The notes under the pieces are model-generated. The model was not told the DNA's origin. It saw only the letters and a list, made by a program, of their open reading frames with translations, and did no database searches. Both the position numbers and the translations under genes were made by a program. 64,000 nt of DNA. It comes from Mrakia gelida. Lineage: Eukaryota; Basidiomycota; Tremellomycetes; Cystofilobasidiales; Mrakiaceae. Location: contig BRON01000004.1 of the NCBI GenBank assembly GCA_024345305.1, positions 620,001 through 684,000 on the forward strand. The letters are read 5' to 3'. How positions within the stretch are numbered: position 1 is the first letter of the stretch; the number at the start of each line of letters is the position of its first letter. Positions 46,460 through 57,801 of this stretch are shown one piece after another.

Positions 46460-48363
46460 TCAGACGGTGGGTCTGCTCGAAAACGAGACGCGTCGCTCGA
46501 GTCAGCTTCCCTCTCGCTCGAACGAAGATGAAGACGAGAACGGGAACTCACCTCCCCTCCATCCTCACTCCACCTCCACCCACAACCGTCCTAACCTTCC
46601 CCTCTTCGTTCCCCGAACTCCCTCTCCTCTCCAACCTCCCGAGTCTCCAAACAGTCGGCTGCCCACCGTCCCTCCTCGCCAACCCTCCAAACCCACTCTC
46701 TCCTCCGTTGTTCTCCCCTCCCAGACCCGTCCCGATCCCTCCACCAACGAGAACACTCCCCGAGCAGGCTCTCGACCTCCTCATCTTGACTCCGTATCCA
46801 AGAGGTCCGACGCTCTCCTCATCGTTGAGCTTCTTCGACTCTGCTCGCTCCTCCTCGACGAAGGACGGTTCGAGATCGAAGGGAGAGGAAGGAGGAACGA
46901 AGTCGGGGATTCGGCGACCTCCTTCTCCTGGTGCGTCGACGAGTCCTCCTCGCCAGGATCGTTCGTCAACTCCGTCGCGAGTCTTCATGAGGAAGAGGTT
47001 GCCGACGATGTCGAGAGGGATTCCGATGCCGTCGTCTGCTCCTTGGAGGCGAGTGAGGGTCGGGAGATGGGAGGTCCAGAATCCGGTGGCTCGGTGGAGG
47101 AGTCTGTTTGAGAACGAGAGAGGGACGAGAAGAGGAGGAGGAGGAGGAGAAGAGGGAGGAGAAGGTCAGCGACGCGAGCGAGCGAGAGAAGGATCCGAGC
47201 TCCGAGACAGAGACTCACTCGTCAGGACTGATGTAGATGTCCCACTTGAGGTAGTGAAGCATCTCTCGTTCCATCCTGTTGATGTCGTAGAGCTCCCATC
47301 GAGTGAAGCGAACGAACGACGCGTTGCAGTGACTGATGTCGCTCGTCATCTTGAGCGAGAGGAGGAAGACCGCGAAGACGACTCGACAGGGAGTATCCTT
47401 GAAGGCAGCTGATGGATGCAATTCGGAAGGACGAAGAAGACACGAGAGAGCATCCGAGGTCAGCCTGGGCCTGGAAATAAACAAGAGGAAGGGAGTAGAA
47501 AGGAAGGAGGGAAAGAGAAGGACGAACAGCCAGATCCCATCGAAGGGTAGAGCGACGTGAGTCGTTCGAGGAGGATCACACTCGAGACGAGAACGCAGAG
47601 CTTCCGAAACCGATGAGCGAAGGGAGGATAAGAGAGAGGATGGAGTCAGCGAAGAATCGGATGCAGAGCAAAGACATTCCAAACCACCAAGCAAGTTTGA
47701 CGAGGAAAGTGACGAGGGGAGGGAGGAACTCACAGGGTGAGGAGCGAGGGAGACGAGCTGAGAGAGCGTCCTAGTAACTTTCTTCTCCTGAGCGAGAGCA
47801 GCCTCCATCCTCTTCCATGCAGGGTAGCCTAGCCTCTTGGGGAGAGCTGGGATTATTATCCCAACCACTTCACTCGCCATGGCTGCAAGAACGACCAGAC
47901 CAAACAACGACCCCCTCGCGCGAGTCAGCCCAGCTTGCTCGAGATGAGGGAGACGAGCGAGACGAGAGGACTCACCACAAGCTGCTTTACTGCACCCCAT
48001 CATCATGAACTCGTTCATCATTCCACGATCGTTGATGTCGAGGGAGTCGATGTTGGGAGGGGACCAGTCGTTCGAGAGGAAGTCTTCCTCCTCCTTTGGC
48101 GCGAGACCCAAACCTCCCATCACGACGGCTGCTGAGAGGAGGCCGGATGAGGAAGATTGAGAGTGGGTAGGGACGTCGGGAGAGATGGGAGGGGAGGGAG
48201 GGAGCATGCTGACATCCTTGGTGGAGGTGGAGCTGAGGTTGAGGGGGATGGGAAGGGAGGAGGAGGAGGAAGACGAGGGAGGGTTGGAAGCGAAGAGGAG
48301 AGATCGGAGGAAGGAAGCTGGAGAGGGAGGGAGGGTAGCGTGGGTGTGAAGGATAGGATCCAT
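46460..48363 (-). CDS. PCL/PHO80-type cyclin
   Basis: Cyclin-box protein expected to bind a Pho85-like kinase. After about 130 Ser/Pro-rich residues the box runs through GYPAWKRMEAALAQEKKVTR, LCVLVSSVILLERLTSLYPS, AFKDTPCRVVFAVFLLSLKM and TSDISHCNASFVRFTRWELY, ending YLKWDIYISPDELL. The exon join T|CT before AFKDTPCRVV uses a GTTCGT donor and fits phase. The C-terminal 150 residues are Gly/Arg-rich and probably disordered. The last junction is uncertain: the final donor (AG|GTGAGT) itself contains an in-frame TGA at 46548-46550. Unspliced RNA would stop there; splicing to the acceptor after 46470 adds three residues and stops at 46460. PCL subfamily placement is inferred from the spacing of the box. 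Confidence 0.85.
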
Positions 48364-50056
48364 GGCGATTAAGAGAGAAGAAGAAGAAGTAGGAGGAGAA
48401 GGTGGTGGTTGGTTGGTGGCGAAGAGAAAGGGAGGAAAGGGAGGCAGGTTTGGTTTGAAGGGAGGGGGGGGGGGAGAGAGGGGAAGCAAAGACCTTGATG
48501 AATCTAATGATGATCTGCTCCGAAGGGTCGGATCTCGGATGCAGCTGGAAGCTGTAGATTCTGAAAGGTATTGAACGAAGGGGAGTGTCGTGATGGTTGG
48601 GAGAGAGTGGGAGGGCAGAGATGGTGAGAGGTGGAAGGGAGATGGGAGGGGAGGGTCAGGAGGGGAGGTCAGATCGTGGTTCCTCAAACCTGGGTGAGCG
48701 AGGCAGCAAGGCACGCATCGAGGGTGGCAAGGTTACGAGCTCGTGTGCGAGAGAGCATCGATAGGGTCAGCTCGAGCAGGTTTGAGCGGCGAAGAGGGAA
48801 GGGCGAGAAGAGAAGGGACGGGGGGAGGAGAAGGAGATGCTCGCGGTTCGGAGGAAGAACGAGGAAGGCAGGAGGTTGAGCTCCAGTTGGAGCGAGGTTA
48901 GAGGGGAGGAGGCGACGGTTGTTAGGGCGATTTTCGGGGTTCGTCGAAGGTCTACGAAAATCTGAAGTGATGCTGAATGCTACCCGAGATACCTCGAGAA
49001 GAATGAGCGAAGAGAGCAGAAAAAAGGAGGGAAAGAGAAGCTTCGACCCTCGTCGCTCATCTCTGTCGCTCTCTCTTCAAAGCTAACCTTTCGCACTTCT
49101 TGATCTAGGCAGATATCATCAAGATAAGCATCGGGTGCGGTTATTCTCTGTGAGAGGTCGACGATGAGCCTTCGGAGAAGACCAAACCGAGTTGTCAAAC
49201 GCGTCGCTGATCAGGTTTCGGAGGAAAACGCGGGGAGAAGCGGTGCTAAGAATCTCAGAGCCAGCAGAGTAGGCTCATTTCAAGTCAGTAGCTACGCTTC
49301 GTCCGATAACAGAGCAGAAATGAGCTCTGAGGAGAAGAACGGGAAGTGAACGCGCGTCCTCCCCTTGGTTACAGACCCATTTTCGTCCCTCTCGTCCCTT
49401 TTCCTCGAGAAAAAACGATCTTCAGAGACAGTGAAGTATATTCTTCTGGCCCTGCGATTATGTCTCGAGATCTGGCTGCTGAAAGTGACGCCATCTCGAA
49501 GAAGAAGTTGGAAGAGCGGCGACGCGGTTCTGCTGCTGCTCGAAAATTTCGTTCCTGACGGCTCTCGAGCATGAAGTTCCGTTCAATCCCGTTCATCAAC
49601 GGACGAGAGGAAAGTTTTCGATCCCAACTGAGAACGGTTCCTGGCCCTAGCCCAGAAAAGGGATCAAAATCCTTGCGTAAGGCTGATTGCTTTTCCAAAG
49701 GAAATTCAATCGCTTCGTCAGCTTTTCTCGAGTACGTGTACTCTCATCTCGTCCAGAGAGAGCGCTCGAGACTCGAAGCTGAAGGGAAGAAGCAGATTTT
49801 TAGGGGAGATAAGAGAGAAGAAGGAGGCCTTCCCTTTCCGTCCTGCCTCGAGATCAGCCTGCCAAACAATGTTTGAAAAAAAAAGAGAACGAGGGGCGAG
49901 AGACGCCTCTTGAAAGGGCGAATTGCTGTCGCCCTCTGATCCCAGTCTTCTTCCTCAAACTCCATCCCCCCTTCCCTTCCTTCCTCTCCCCTTCATCCAC
50001 CACCCACCCCTTCTCCCTTCTTTCTCGACTCCCTTCTCTCCTCTCCCCACTAGGGC
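48364..50056. other. Divergent intergenic region between the cyclin gene and SSN6
   Basis: 1.7 kb, the longest gene-free stretch. It contains a run of G near 48467-48476, purine-rich sequence to about 48900, and an AT-richer patch near 49030-49150. No open frame could be supported by motif or splice logic. Both promoters and their leaders must lie here; the long leader would fit regulated genes. Confidence 0.5.
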
Positions 50057-53000
50057 ATGCCCTCGTCGCAAAGTCGACTCCCCACCCATCCAGTTCGCGA
50101 AAACCACCACCCGTACTCTTCTTCGTCGAATCCACACCAACACCTTCATCACCCATCGTCAGCTCAGTCTTCCATCCATCCACAGCAACCTTCCTCTTCC
50201 TCTTCTCAACCTCAACCCTCTCTTCAACCGTCTCTGAGCATGCCTTCGAATGGATCCGGAGGAGGAGGACCGCCTGGTGTTGGACTCGTGCCAGCGAACG
50301 ATGGAGGAGGAGCAGGTCGTCCGTTTGGAGGAGGAGGAGGAGGAGGACCCATCCAAGCTCTCGCGGCTGCAAACGAACAGACCTGGCTGCTCATGGGTGA
50401 GTTCATCATCATCTTCTCTTTCTTCTATACATTCTCTATAGATCGGGTGGAGTCCGGATGGGAGGGTGGAAGCAAAAAAGGAGGAGGAAGAGAAGAAGAA
50501 GAGAACGAAACGGCCGACCGATGGGGGTCCTTCCGCCGGAAGGATTGAGGAGCGCGAGAGGGGCACACAGCGAGGGGAGAGCGAGGGCGAGGAAACGATT
50601 CGCTCTGTGTCCTCGTGTTTGGTTCGCGAAAGCGCGCATGTACTTTCGTCGCTCGCCGAAGAGGGGGGCCTCTCTGCTTGAACACTCTTTCGCTTAGCAG
50701 AAGAGCCGATCCCCTTCCTTCGTCTTTCCTCGGGCGTTCCTTCTTTCGTTGGTGCTGGAAGAAGGAAGCGAGGAAGGGAAGGAGGAGAGGGAGGCGCTCT
50801 CCGGCTTCGACGGGGGAAAGCGAACAAGAGAAACGTCGCGCGCTTCGTCTCGAAGGAGAGACACCGGTCGTTCTCGTCGCTCCTCCTCCCTCGCTCCCCT
50901 CCCTCTCTCCGCCTTTGTCCTTCCTTCCTCTTCCTTCTTGTTATCTCTCGCAGTCGTCCCACTTCCACACGTCGGGACGACTCATCCCCCCCCCCTCCGA
51001 GCCTCGCCCATCACAACCTTCCTACCCTTCATTTTTACCCGTTCCTTCATTGTCGATCGAACTCCCTCGAAACTCTGAACTGATTCCCACCTTTTTTTTG
51101 CTTCCTGTCTCCACCTCCTCTTCCCGCCCCCTTCCCTCGCCATCAATCCCCCTCCTCCTCAACACCAACCCTCCCTTCATCATCTCTACCATCTCGCTCT
51201 ATCACTTTTCGACATTCTACAGGCGCTGTCGCTGAGCAATTCTCCGACTTCGACCGAGCTCTCGCAGCCTACGAACATGCTCTTCGACACAACCCTCAGA
51301 GCGTCAGTGCTCTCACTCAGGTCGCTGGGATCGCTCGAGCTAAGGAAGATTTCCCTAAGGTACGTCTTTTCATCTTCTTCGAGTCATGACGAGCCGCGGA
51401 GGGCTGGATGGAAGGAGACCTCGAGGGGAAGGGAAGGTTCAAAGGGACCGAGGAGATCGTCCGTTGACAAGACTCTTTTTTCCCTGTTCACGTCGCTTAT
51501 CTTCCACCCTCGCAGGCCATCGAGTTCTTCCAACGAGTCCTCAACATCACTCAGGATAACGGAGAGATCTGGGGAGCTCTCGGTAAGTCGTCGTTTCAGC
51601 TCTGAAGTCCTTCCTCGAACGCTCCTCGGCTCCGTCTTACTAATCATCCCTTCCTCTCGACGTTGTTCGCTTCCTCCTCCTTCAGGTCACTGCTACCTCA
51701 TGATGGACGATCTGCAGAAGGCCTACACCGCCTATCAACAAGCTCTGTATCATCTCCCCAACCCCAAGGTCCGTTCCTCGTCTCGTCTCGTCTCTCGCGT
51801 TCTCGCTGTTGAGCTGCGTTCGAAGAACCGACGCGGTTGAGCTGACCTTTCCTTCTTCCTCTCTCTTCTTCTACCCAGGAGCCAAAACTCTGGTACGGCA
51901 TCGGAATCCTCTACGACAGATATGGAAGCTTGGAGCACGCAGAGGAGGCTTTCAGCAGTGTGTTACGGATGGAACCAGGTAAGTTTGCGTTTCCCTCCTC
52001 TCCCATCTCGTCTCTCATCTCGAGAGCAGCTCTCTAGTCTCGAAGCTGATCGAGAATTTGGTTTCGTTTGATGTCGTAGACTTCGACAAGGGAAACGAGA
52101 TCTACTTCCGACTCGGTATCATCTACAAGCAGCAGCACAAGTACTCGAACTCGCTCGACGTGAGTGTTCTCTTCTTCTCTTGTTTGAGACGCGTCATTCG
52201 ACTCGCTGATGTCTTCGCTCTCTCGCTTCTCGTAACTCTCCAGTGCTTCAAATTCATCCTCAAGAACCCTCCTCGTCCTCTCACCGAGATCGACATCTGG
52301 TTCCAGGTCGGACACGTTCACGAGCAGCAGAAGGAGGTCAGTCGATCCTCGCGACGTCTCTCGCCCTCGTCTCTCCGATTACTGACTTTCCTCGATCTTC
52401 TCTCGCTCTCTCGCCGCTGACAGTGGGGTCTCGCCAAGGAAGCCTACGAACGAGTCCTTCAGGACAACCCAGAACACTCGAAGGTCCTCCAGCAGCTCGG
52501 TTGGCTTTACCACCAGCGAGAAGCTCCCTTCGCCAACCAGGAGATGGCCATCTCGTACCTCACCAAGAGTTTGGAGTCAGGTTCGTCGCTCCTTTCGAAG
52601 TCATCGATCTCTCCTTGCTCGTTTGAACTCGAAAGCTGACATCGTTCTCTTCTCGTTCGTCTTCGCGGAACTCAGACGGAACCGACGCTCAGAGCTGGTA
52701 CCTCCTCGGACGAGCCTTCATGGCAGGTCAACGCTACAACAAGGCCTACGAAGCTTATCAACAAGCCGTCTACCGAGATGGTCGCAACCCTACCTTCTGG
52801 TGCTCGATCGGAGTCCTCTACTTCCAGATCAACCAGTACCGAGACGCTCTCGACGCGTACTCTCGAGCGATCCGACTCAACCCTTACATCTCGGAGGTCT
52901 GGTTCGACTTGGGATCCCTCTACGAGTCGTGCAACAACCAGATCGCGGACGCCATCGACGCCTACGGACGAGCTCTCGATCTCGACCCTCAGAACCCAAC

Positions 53001-55287
53001 GATCAAGACGAGGTTGAGCCTGCTGAGGAACCTTCAGCAGAACGGAGGACCCGCTCCCACTCCTCCCGTCCCGAGAGACGTTCACCCTACCGCCTACGCC
53101 AGCTCGGGACCTCCCAGTCAACTCGGAGGAGGAGGAGCACCTCCCGGAACCGGTCAGAACCAGCAGGAGCAAGGATCGTTCCCCTCAGGTCCTCCCTCTC
53201 ATCTCCTCGACCAACACCAGCAGCAGCAGCAGCACGCGAAGGGACCTCCTCCTCCTCCCATGTCCGGTGGACCTTCTCACCCAGGCTACCACTCGTCGTC
53301 GTCCATCCCTCCTCCTCACGGTCGACCAGGATCGCCTCCAGGAGCTTACCGAGGAGGTGCTCTTCCTCCCACCGCCAACGTCGGCCTCGCTCCCATGGAC
53401 GTCGATCGAGGAGGTCCTTCGTCGTCGAGTTCGGTTCCTCCCTACGGTGCTGGAGGACTCGGTCTCCCTCCTGGCGCTCCCTCCAACACCGCTCGATCCT
53501 CAGCTCCTTCGTCCGGTCGAGGTCCAGCTCCCTTCGACGGTCCTCGAGGATCAGGTCAACCCTCCCCTCGAAGCCGTCACCCCGACTCCTACCCTCCTCC
53601 CCCTCCTCCTCCCGCTTCAGCTCAACACCAAGCTCCTGCCTACAACAACCCTTACCCTCCCTACATCCAAGGCAACTCTGGACCTCCTCATCACGCCTAC
53701 GGATCGGAACGAAGTGGGCCTCCTCCTCCCGGATCGAGAGACATGGATTGGGAGCGATCAGCAGCAGCAGCGGCAGCTTCAGGAAGGGAGAAGCCAGTCT
53801 CAAACGGAGGCTACCCAGGTCGACGATCTCCCTTCGAACCTCGACGAGGATCTGACGAGAGCCAAGGTCGTCAACCAGGAGAGCAGGGAGGACGACGAGG
53901 ATCCGTCGAAGGCGAGGCGTTCGCTCGCGAGCAGGAGCGACTTCGAGGAGCTCAGCCTGCTGGAGCTTGGGATCCGAGGAACGGAGCGGCTCCTCCTAGG
54001 AGGTACCAACCTGCGGAGAGCGACGAGGAGAGAGCTGGAGGAAACGGGAATGGGAACGGACCTCCTTCGGCGAAGAAGAAGAGAAGCAGCGGTCAGTCGT
54101 CCACGTCGTCGTCGAAACCAGAGGAGAAGCCGCTCAAGAGGAAACCGAAACCCAACGTCCTTCCCGGTCACACCTCCTCGAAGGATCGAAAAGCTCCCAT
54201 CCCTGGTCGACCCACCGGACCCGGTCAATCTCCTCCTTCTCGCTCGACCTGGCCTCACGATGGATCCCCAGCTCCCTCCGAAGGCTCGGTCAGCACTCCC
54301 TCCGCTCCTGCTCCTCCTCCCACGACGGTCTCGAGATTCGTCGACGACAACTACGACGACGACGATGGAGTCAGTTCGGACGCTGGAGGAGCGGCAGATC
54401 TGTTGATGGGTCTCGCAGGAGGATTCTCCTTCGAGCGAGGACCACCCCCCGCCGCCGCGTCGGTTCGACCTCCTCCTCCTCCCGCTACCACCTCTGGAGG
54501 ATCCAACGGAGCGGCCAGCACCTTCCCTACAGCTTCAACAGCTCCTCCTCTCTTCCCCATGCCTTCAGCAACAGCCAACCTCCCCCTTCCTCCCCCTGCC
54601 GCTCACTCCTCGTCGACGCGAAGTCCCTCGGCTCAGCCTCCTCTCCCTCAGGTCGCCGTTCCCTCTCCCTCCTCGGCTGCAGCTCCACCACCAGCCGTCG
54701 TCACTCCTCCCTCCGAACCCACCGTCGCAGACTCGGCCACCAACCCTCTCAAACGACCTTCGGCGCTCGTCGAACCGATGGAGGGAGTCGAGGAATCGTC
54801 GAGCAAGAAGCAACGCGTCGAGGAAACCGTCGTCGTCGTTCCAGAGGGACTCGTCGCAGCGGAGGAACCTTCAGCAGTCAAGAAGGAACCTTCCCCTCCT
54901 ACTGCTCTCCCAGCAGCCCCAACAACACCAGCACCGGAGCCAGTCGTCGTCGTCGAGGAGCCAGCCAAAGCTTCGACTCCCACCCCAGCCGTCGTCGCGT
55001 CCGCCTCCTCTTCGCCCAAGAAGACCAGCCCTCCTCCCATCACTACCGAGGACGCACCAGCACCAGCGGTCGCCGCCGTCGAGGAAGAAGCTCCCATCGT
55101 GCCCACGAACGGAAAGGAGGTCACTCCCCCAGCTCCAGCTGCAGAGCCAGCAGCTTCGACGGTCGAGGAGGGAGAAATCGTCGTTTCGCCGGTGAAGGGA
55201 GACGAACCACCAGTGGTTGCGCCAGCGCCAGCGGAGGATGTGGTCATGGCTGAGGAAGAGAGTAAAGCTGCTGCTGTGACGGTGTAG
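50057..55287 (+). CDS. SSN6: SSN6/CYC8 general transcriptional corepressor
   Basis: TPR scaffold that works with Tup1 to repress many genes in the nucleus. Exon 1 encodes a Ser/Gln/His/Gly-rich start ending NEQTWLLMG. After an 826-nt intron come about ten TPR units, for example FDRALAAYEHALRHNPQSVS, EPKLWYGIGILYDRYGSLEH, FDKGNEIYFRLGIIYKQQHK, AQSWYLLGRAFMAGQRYNKA and SEVWFDLGSLYESCNNQIAD. The C-terminal half (one exon from about 52674) is long and rich in Pro, Ser, Ala and Gly, typical of Cyc8 tails, with a bipartite basic patch near KKKRSSG. It ends KAAAVTV. The start at 50057 is the first ATG of the exon. ERF4 follows on the same strand after 276 bases. Confidence 0.96.
50397..51222 (+). 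other. Long first intron of SSN6
   Basis: Spans from GTGAGT after LLMG to TTCTACAG before GAVAEQF. At 826 nt it is several times longer than nearly all other introns here (mostly 60-140 nt). It holds purine-rich sequence, then pyrimidine-rich sequence with a run of T near 51092. No embedded gene was supported. Confidence 0.8.
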
Positions 55288-55563
55288 CTCTACATGGTTC
55301 GCTTTTGTCGTTCGTTCCGTTTCCCTCCCGTGTTCGTTCATTCGCTTCGTTCGTGCTCTCTCTTCTTTTTCTCTCTACATACTACTTACTTAGCAGTCAG
55401 TACTACCTTTCGGATAAAATCATCTACTATGTTTTCGCTTATATGAAATCTTTTCCTCTTTCTGAACGAAAACAACACGCGCGAGAGCGAGCGTCGACTC
55501 GAGCTGACCTTCAACCAGATCTCCTCCCTTCCTCACATCTTTCCTTCTTTTGCTTGGATCTAG
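55288..55563. other. Short tandem intergenic region
   Basis: The SSN6 3' flank and the ERF4 promoter. A TA-rich stretch near 55380-55445 may hold the SSN6 polyadenylation signal. Confidence 0.45.
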
Positions 55564-57152
55564 ATGTCCCCAACAACAACGACAACAACAACGACAACAT
55601 CAACAGCTCTGTACTCGAACTCTTCGTCGAAACCGTTAGGAAACATCAACCACGGAGGAGAGGCAGCAGGAGGAGGAGGGAACGAAGGACGATACTGGGA
55701 GACGAGGCACTATGAGTGAGTACAACGACACGAAGTTACCTCCCCGAGCACCATCTCTCGTCGCCTCTCGGTATTCTCGAACCCGAGATTTCGAGAAAAG
55801 CAAGCTAGGGAGAGAAGAGGAACGAGTGTCGATCGACCACCTCCGACCTCCTTCATCTTCGCCCCCTTCCCTCCCTCCCTTTGCTCCCGTCTCCTCCCAA
55901 CCACCAACATGCTCTCCGCCGATCGAAACCTCTACTCCACTCGACTCGCTTCAGAACCCAGTGAAGCGAGCTACCACCACCCCTCCGCTTCACCTGCTTT
56001 CTATCCGTTCGTTTCGTTCTGCCAGCCCAACGAGCGAGCGAGCTCACACAGACCCTCTCTCTCCCTCGCTCTTTCCTCCTACCCTCCCCAGCTGACTTCC
56101 TCTCCCGCCCTTCGTTTCTTTCGGCTTCGCTGTTCTTCAGGCCCACCCCCACCTACCCAACCTCGAGCTACCCCATGTCCGGTGCTCCCTCCCAGCTCGC
56201 TCACTTCGGGACTGATCAGGTCGGCGTCGTGGGGAGGGATGTTCCGAGGGAGATTCTCAGGGTAGAGAGGGATTTCGCTAGTGGGGATGTCGCTCAGTGA
56301 GTGAAGCGACCTCTCATCTATAACGGAGGAGCAAGCTGACTGACTTGGGAACTGGTGGATTGGCGGAATAGGTTCTACACGAGTTATCCGCTCGAGTTGG
56401 AAGGGAGGGTGAGTTGAGCTTCGACGTTTTCGCCTTCGACTCGTTTCGTGCGTTCCTCGAACTCAAGTTAGACTGACCTAGCACGTCCTCACACTCGCCC
56501 TCGCTCACTTCGTTCGTTCCGCCAGGTAACACCCTCCCAATTCCAAGACCTCATCAACGACATCAACGCTCTCCTCCTCCAAGCCAACTCCTTCTCCCAC
56601 GCCGTACTCGATAACGTTCTCATGGTCGCGACTTTCCATCTGAGCCTTCTGGTTAGGGAGAGTCATTTTGAGAAGGTTCGCACGAACCCAAAACCCCCAT
56701 CCCATCCATCTATCTATCTCTCTCGCTGGAACGAAACGAAACGAAACGAAACGAAACGAAACGAAACGCGAACGAGGGCTGAACTTTCGTTTCGTTCCCC
56801 TCCCCTCTCCCTCCCCCGCTCGCTTCGTTTCACGCAGGAACTCCACCGCCTAGAAAAAATCATCGAGACCAAGAACGTAGAGATCTGGAACCCGGCGGGG
56901 TTGAATGTTCTGAGTCCGAGGAAGAAGGCGTTCCTTTTCGTGAGTCGCCCCGTCTCCCTTCCCCCCCTTGCTTTCCCTCGCTGACCCTCCCTTCCCTCCT
57001 CCCCTCGCTCCACCTCCTTGTTTCTCTGTTCCCTTCGATCAGTTGGAGATTGAGTGAGTGCAAGCTTCCCTCCCTCGCTTCGGTTCGAGTTGACCCTCGC
57101 TGACCCGTCCTTACGTCGTTCGTTCGTTCGTTCGTTCGATAGGTATTACTGA
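55564..57152 (+). CDS. ERF4: ERF4/GOLGA7-type palmitoyltransferase subunit
   Basis: Partner of the DHHC enzyme Erf2, which palmitoylates Ras at the ER/Golgi. Seven exons, 55564-55715, 56141-56296, 56372-56408, 56526-56675, 56838-56939, 57043-57053 and 57143-57152, stay in phase and give 205 residues. After a Thr/Gly-rich start the conserved domain reads ILRVERDFASGDVAQFYTSY, LELEGR, FSHAVLDNVLMVATFHLSLL, NVEIWNPAGLNVLSPRKKAF and LFLEIEYY at the very end, all matching the Erf4 family. The last two coding exons are 11 and 10 nt. Intron 1 is 425 nt. The N-terminal 50 residues depend on that long intron being spliced as proposed; an internal start is the alternative. Confidence 0.88.
56731..56765 (+). 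repeat. (ACGAA)7 microsatellite
   Basis: Seven perfect ACGAA units inside ERF4 intron 4, just after a TCTA-rich stretch. Confidence 0.95.
57043..57053 (+). other. 11-nt microexon of ERF4
   Basis: TTGGAGATTGA lies between GATCAG and GTGAGT. It encodes Leu-Glu-Ile plus two bases of the conserved C-terminal LEIEYY, which the 10-nt final exon completes. Confidence 0.78.
57117..57136 (+). repeat. (CGTT) microsatellite at the last ERF4 acceptor
   Basis: Five tandem CGTT units run to within about six bases of the acceptor of the final ERF4 exon, taking the place of a normal pyrimidine tract. Confidence 0.85.
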
Positions 57153-57801
57153 GCTCGCCTCACCCGTTCTCATCTATCTAGTCTGCTACCTAACGATAAT
57201 TATGCCATCATGCCCCGTCGTCAGGTCTCAACCTTGCCTCGTCAACGGTCGTCCTCGTCGTCGCGTCCGACTCGGCTCGTTCTTCTCTCCCATCGAGGCA
57301 ACCCTCTTTCGCCTCCTCTCGTGGTGGATTAGAAGTATGAATAAGCAAGTTATTCCGTGTATCGTATGGATTGCATCGAGCGAGCAAGAAAAGAGAGGGA
57401 GAAGCGTCCAAGAGAGAGAAGAAAGAAGAAGAACGAGGGGGAGGGAGCGAGAGGTTGGACGTCGTACAAAAGTGGAAGGAGAAGTGAAGCAAGACTGGTA
57501 AGCAGTATAGGAGTAGGAGAGTGAGGTTTGAAACCGATGAGAAGGAAGTAGCACTGTATGATGAGAAGGGTTTGCGAACGCGAGGGGTAAGACTCTTGAG
57601 AGGGAACGGGACGCGACGAGTCGAAGCGAAGAGTGGACTGGGTGCGAGAGCGGGAGGGAGAGGTCTAGGGAAAGGGGTAGCACTGTATAATGAAGAAGAG
57701 GGAGGTGAAGTTTAACCAAGTGAGAGAGAGTGGGAAAGTCCAAGAGAGTAAACGAGAAGTGAAGCAAGCAAGAGAAACGAAACCGAACGATCAACGGCTC
57801 T
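57153..57801. other. Convergent intergenic region with short dispersed repeats
   Basis: 649 bases of 3' flanks. The word GTAGCACTGTAT occurs at about 57548 and again at about 57675. GAGAAGTGAAGCAAG occurs at about 57480 and again at about 57753. A 188-codon - strand open frame across it has no recognisable features. See findings. Confidence 0.55.

Noticed and set aside
48160..48900. Purine-rich + strand block as a coding region
   Set aside because: The Gly/Arg/Glu-rich frames are shadows of the Ser/Pro-rich cyclin N-terminus and of its CT-rich leader on the other strand.
50159..50968. 269-codon open frame on the - strand within SSN6 exon 1 and intron 1
   Set aside because: Arg/Ser-rich low-complexity product created by strand composition. 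It overlaps a clear exon and has no motif or splice logic.
51085..51100. Run of T in SSN6 intron 1 as a polymerase III terminator
   Set aside because: No A or B box was recognised upstream at suitable spacing. It is better read as part of a pyrimidine-rich intron end.
57228..57794. 188-codon open frame on the - strand
   Set aside because: It lies in the 3' flank between convergent genes, is Leu/Ser/His-rich without domains, and is explained by CT-rich composition.
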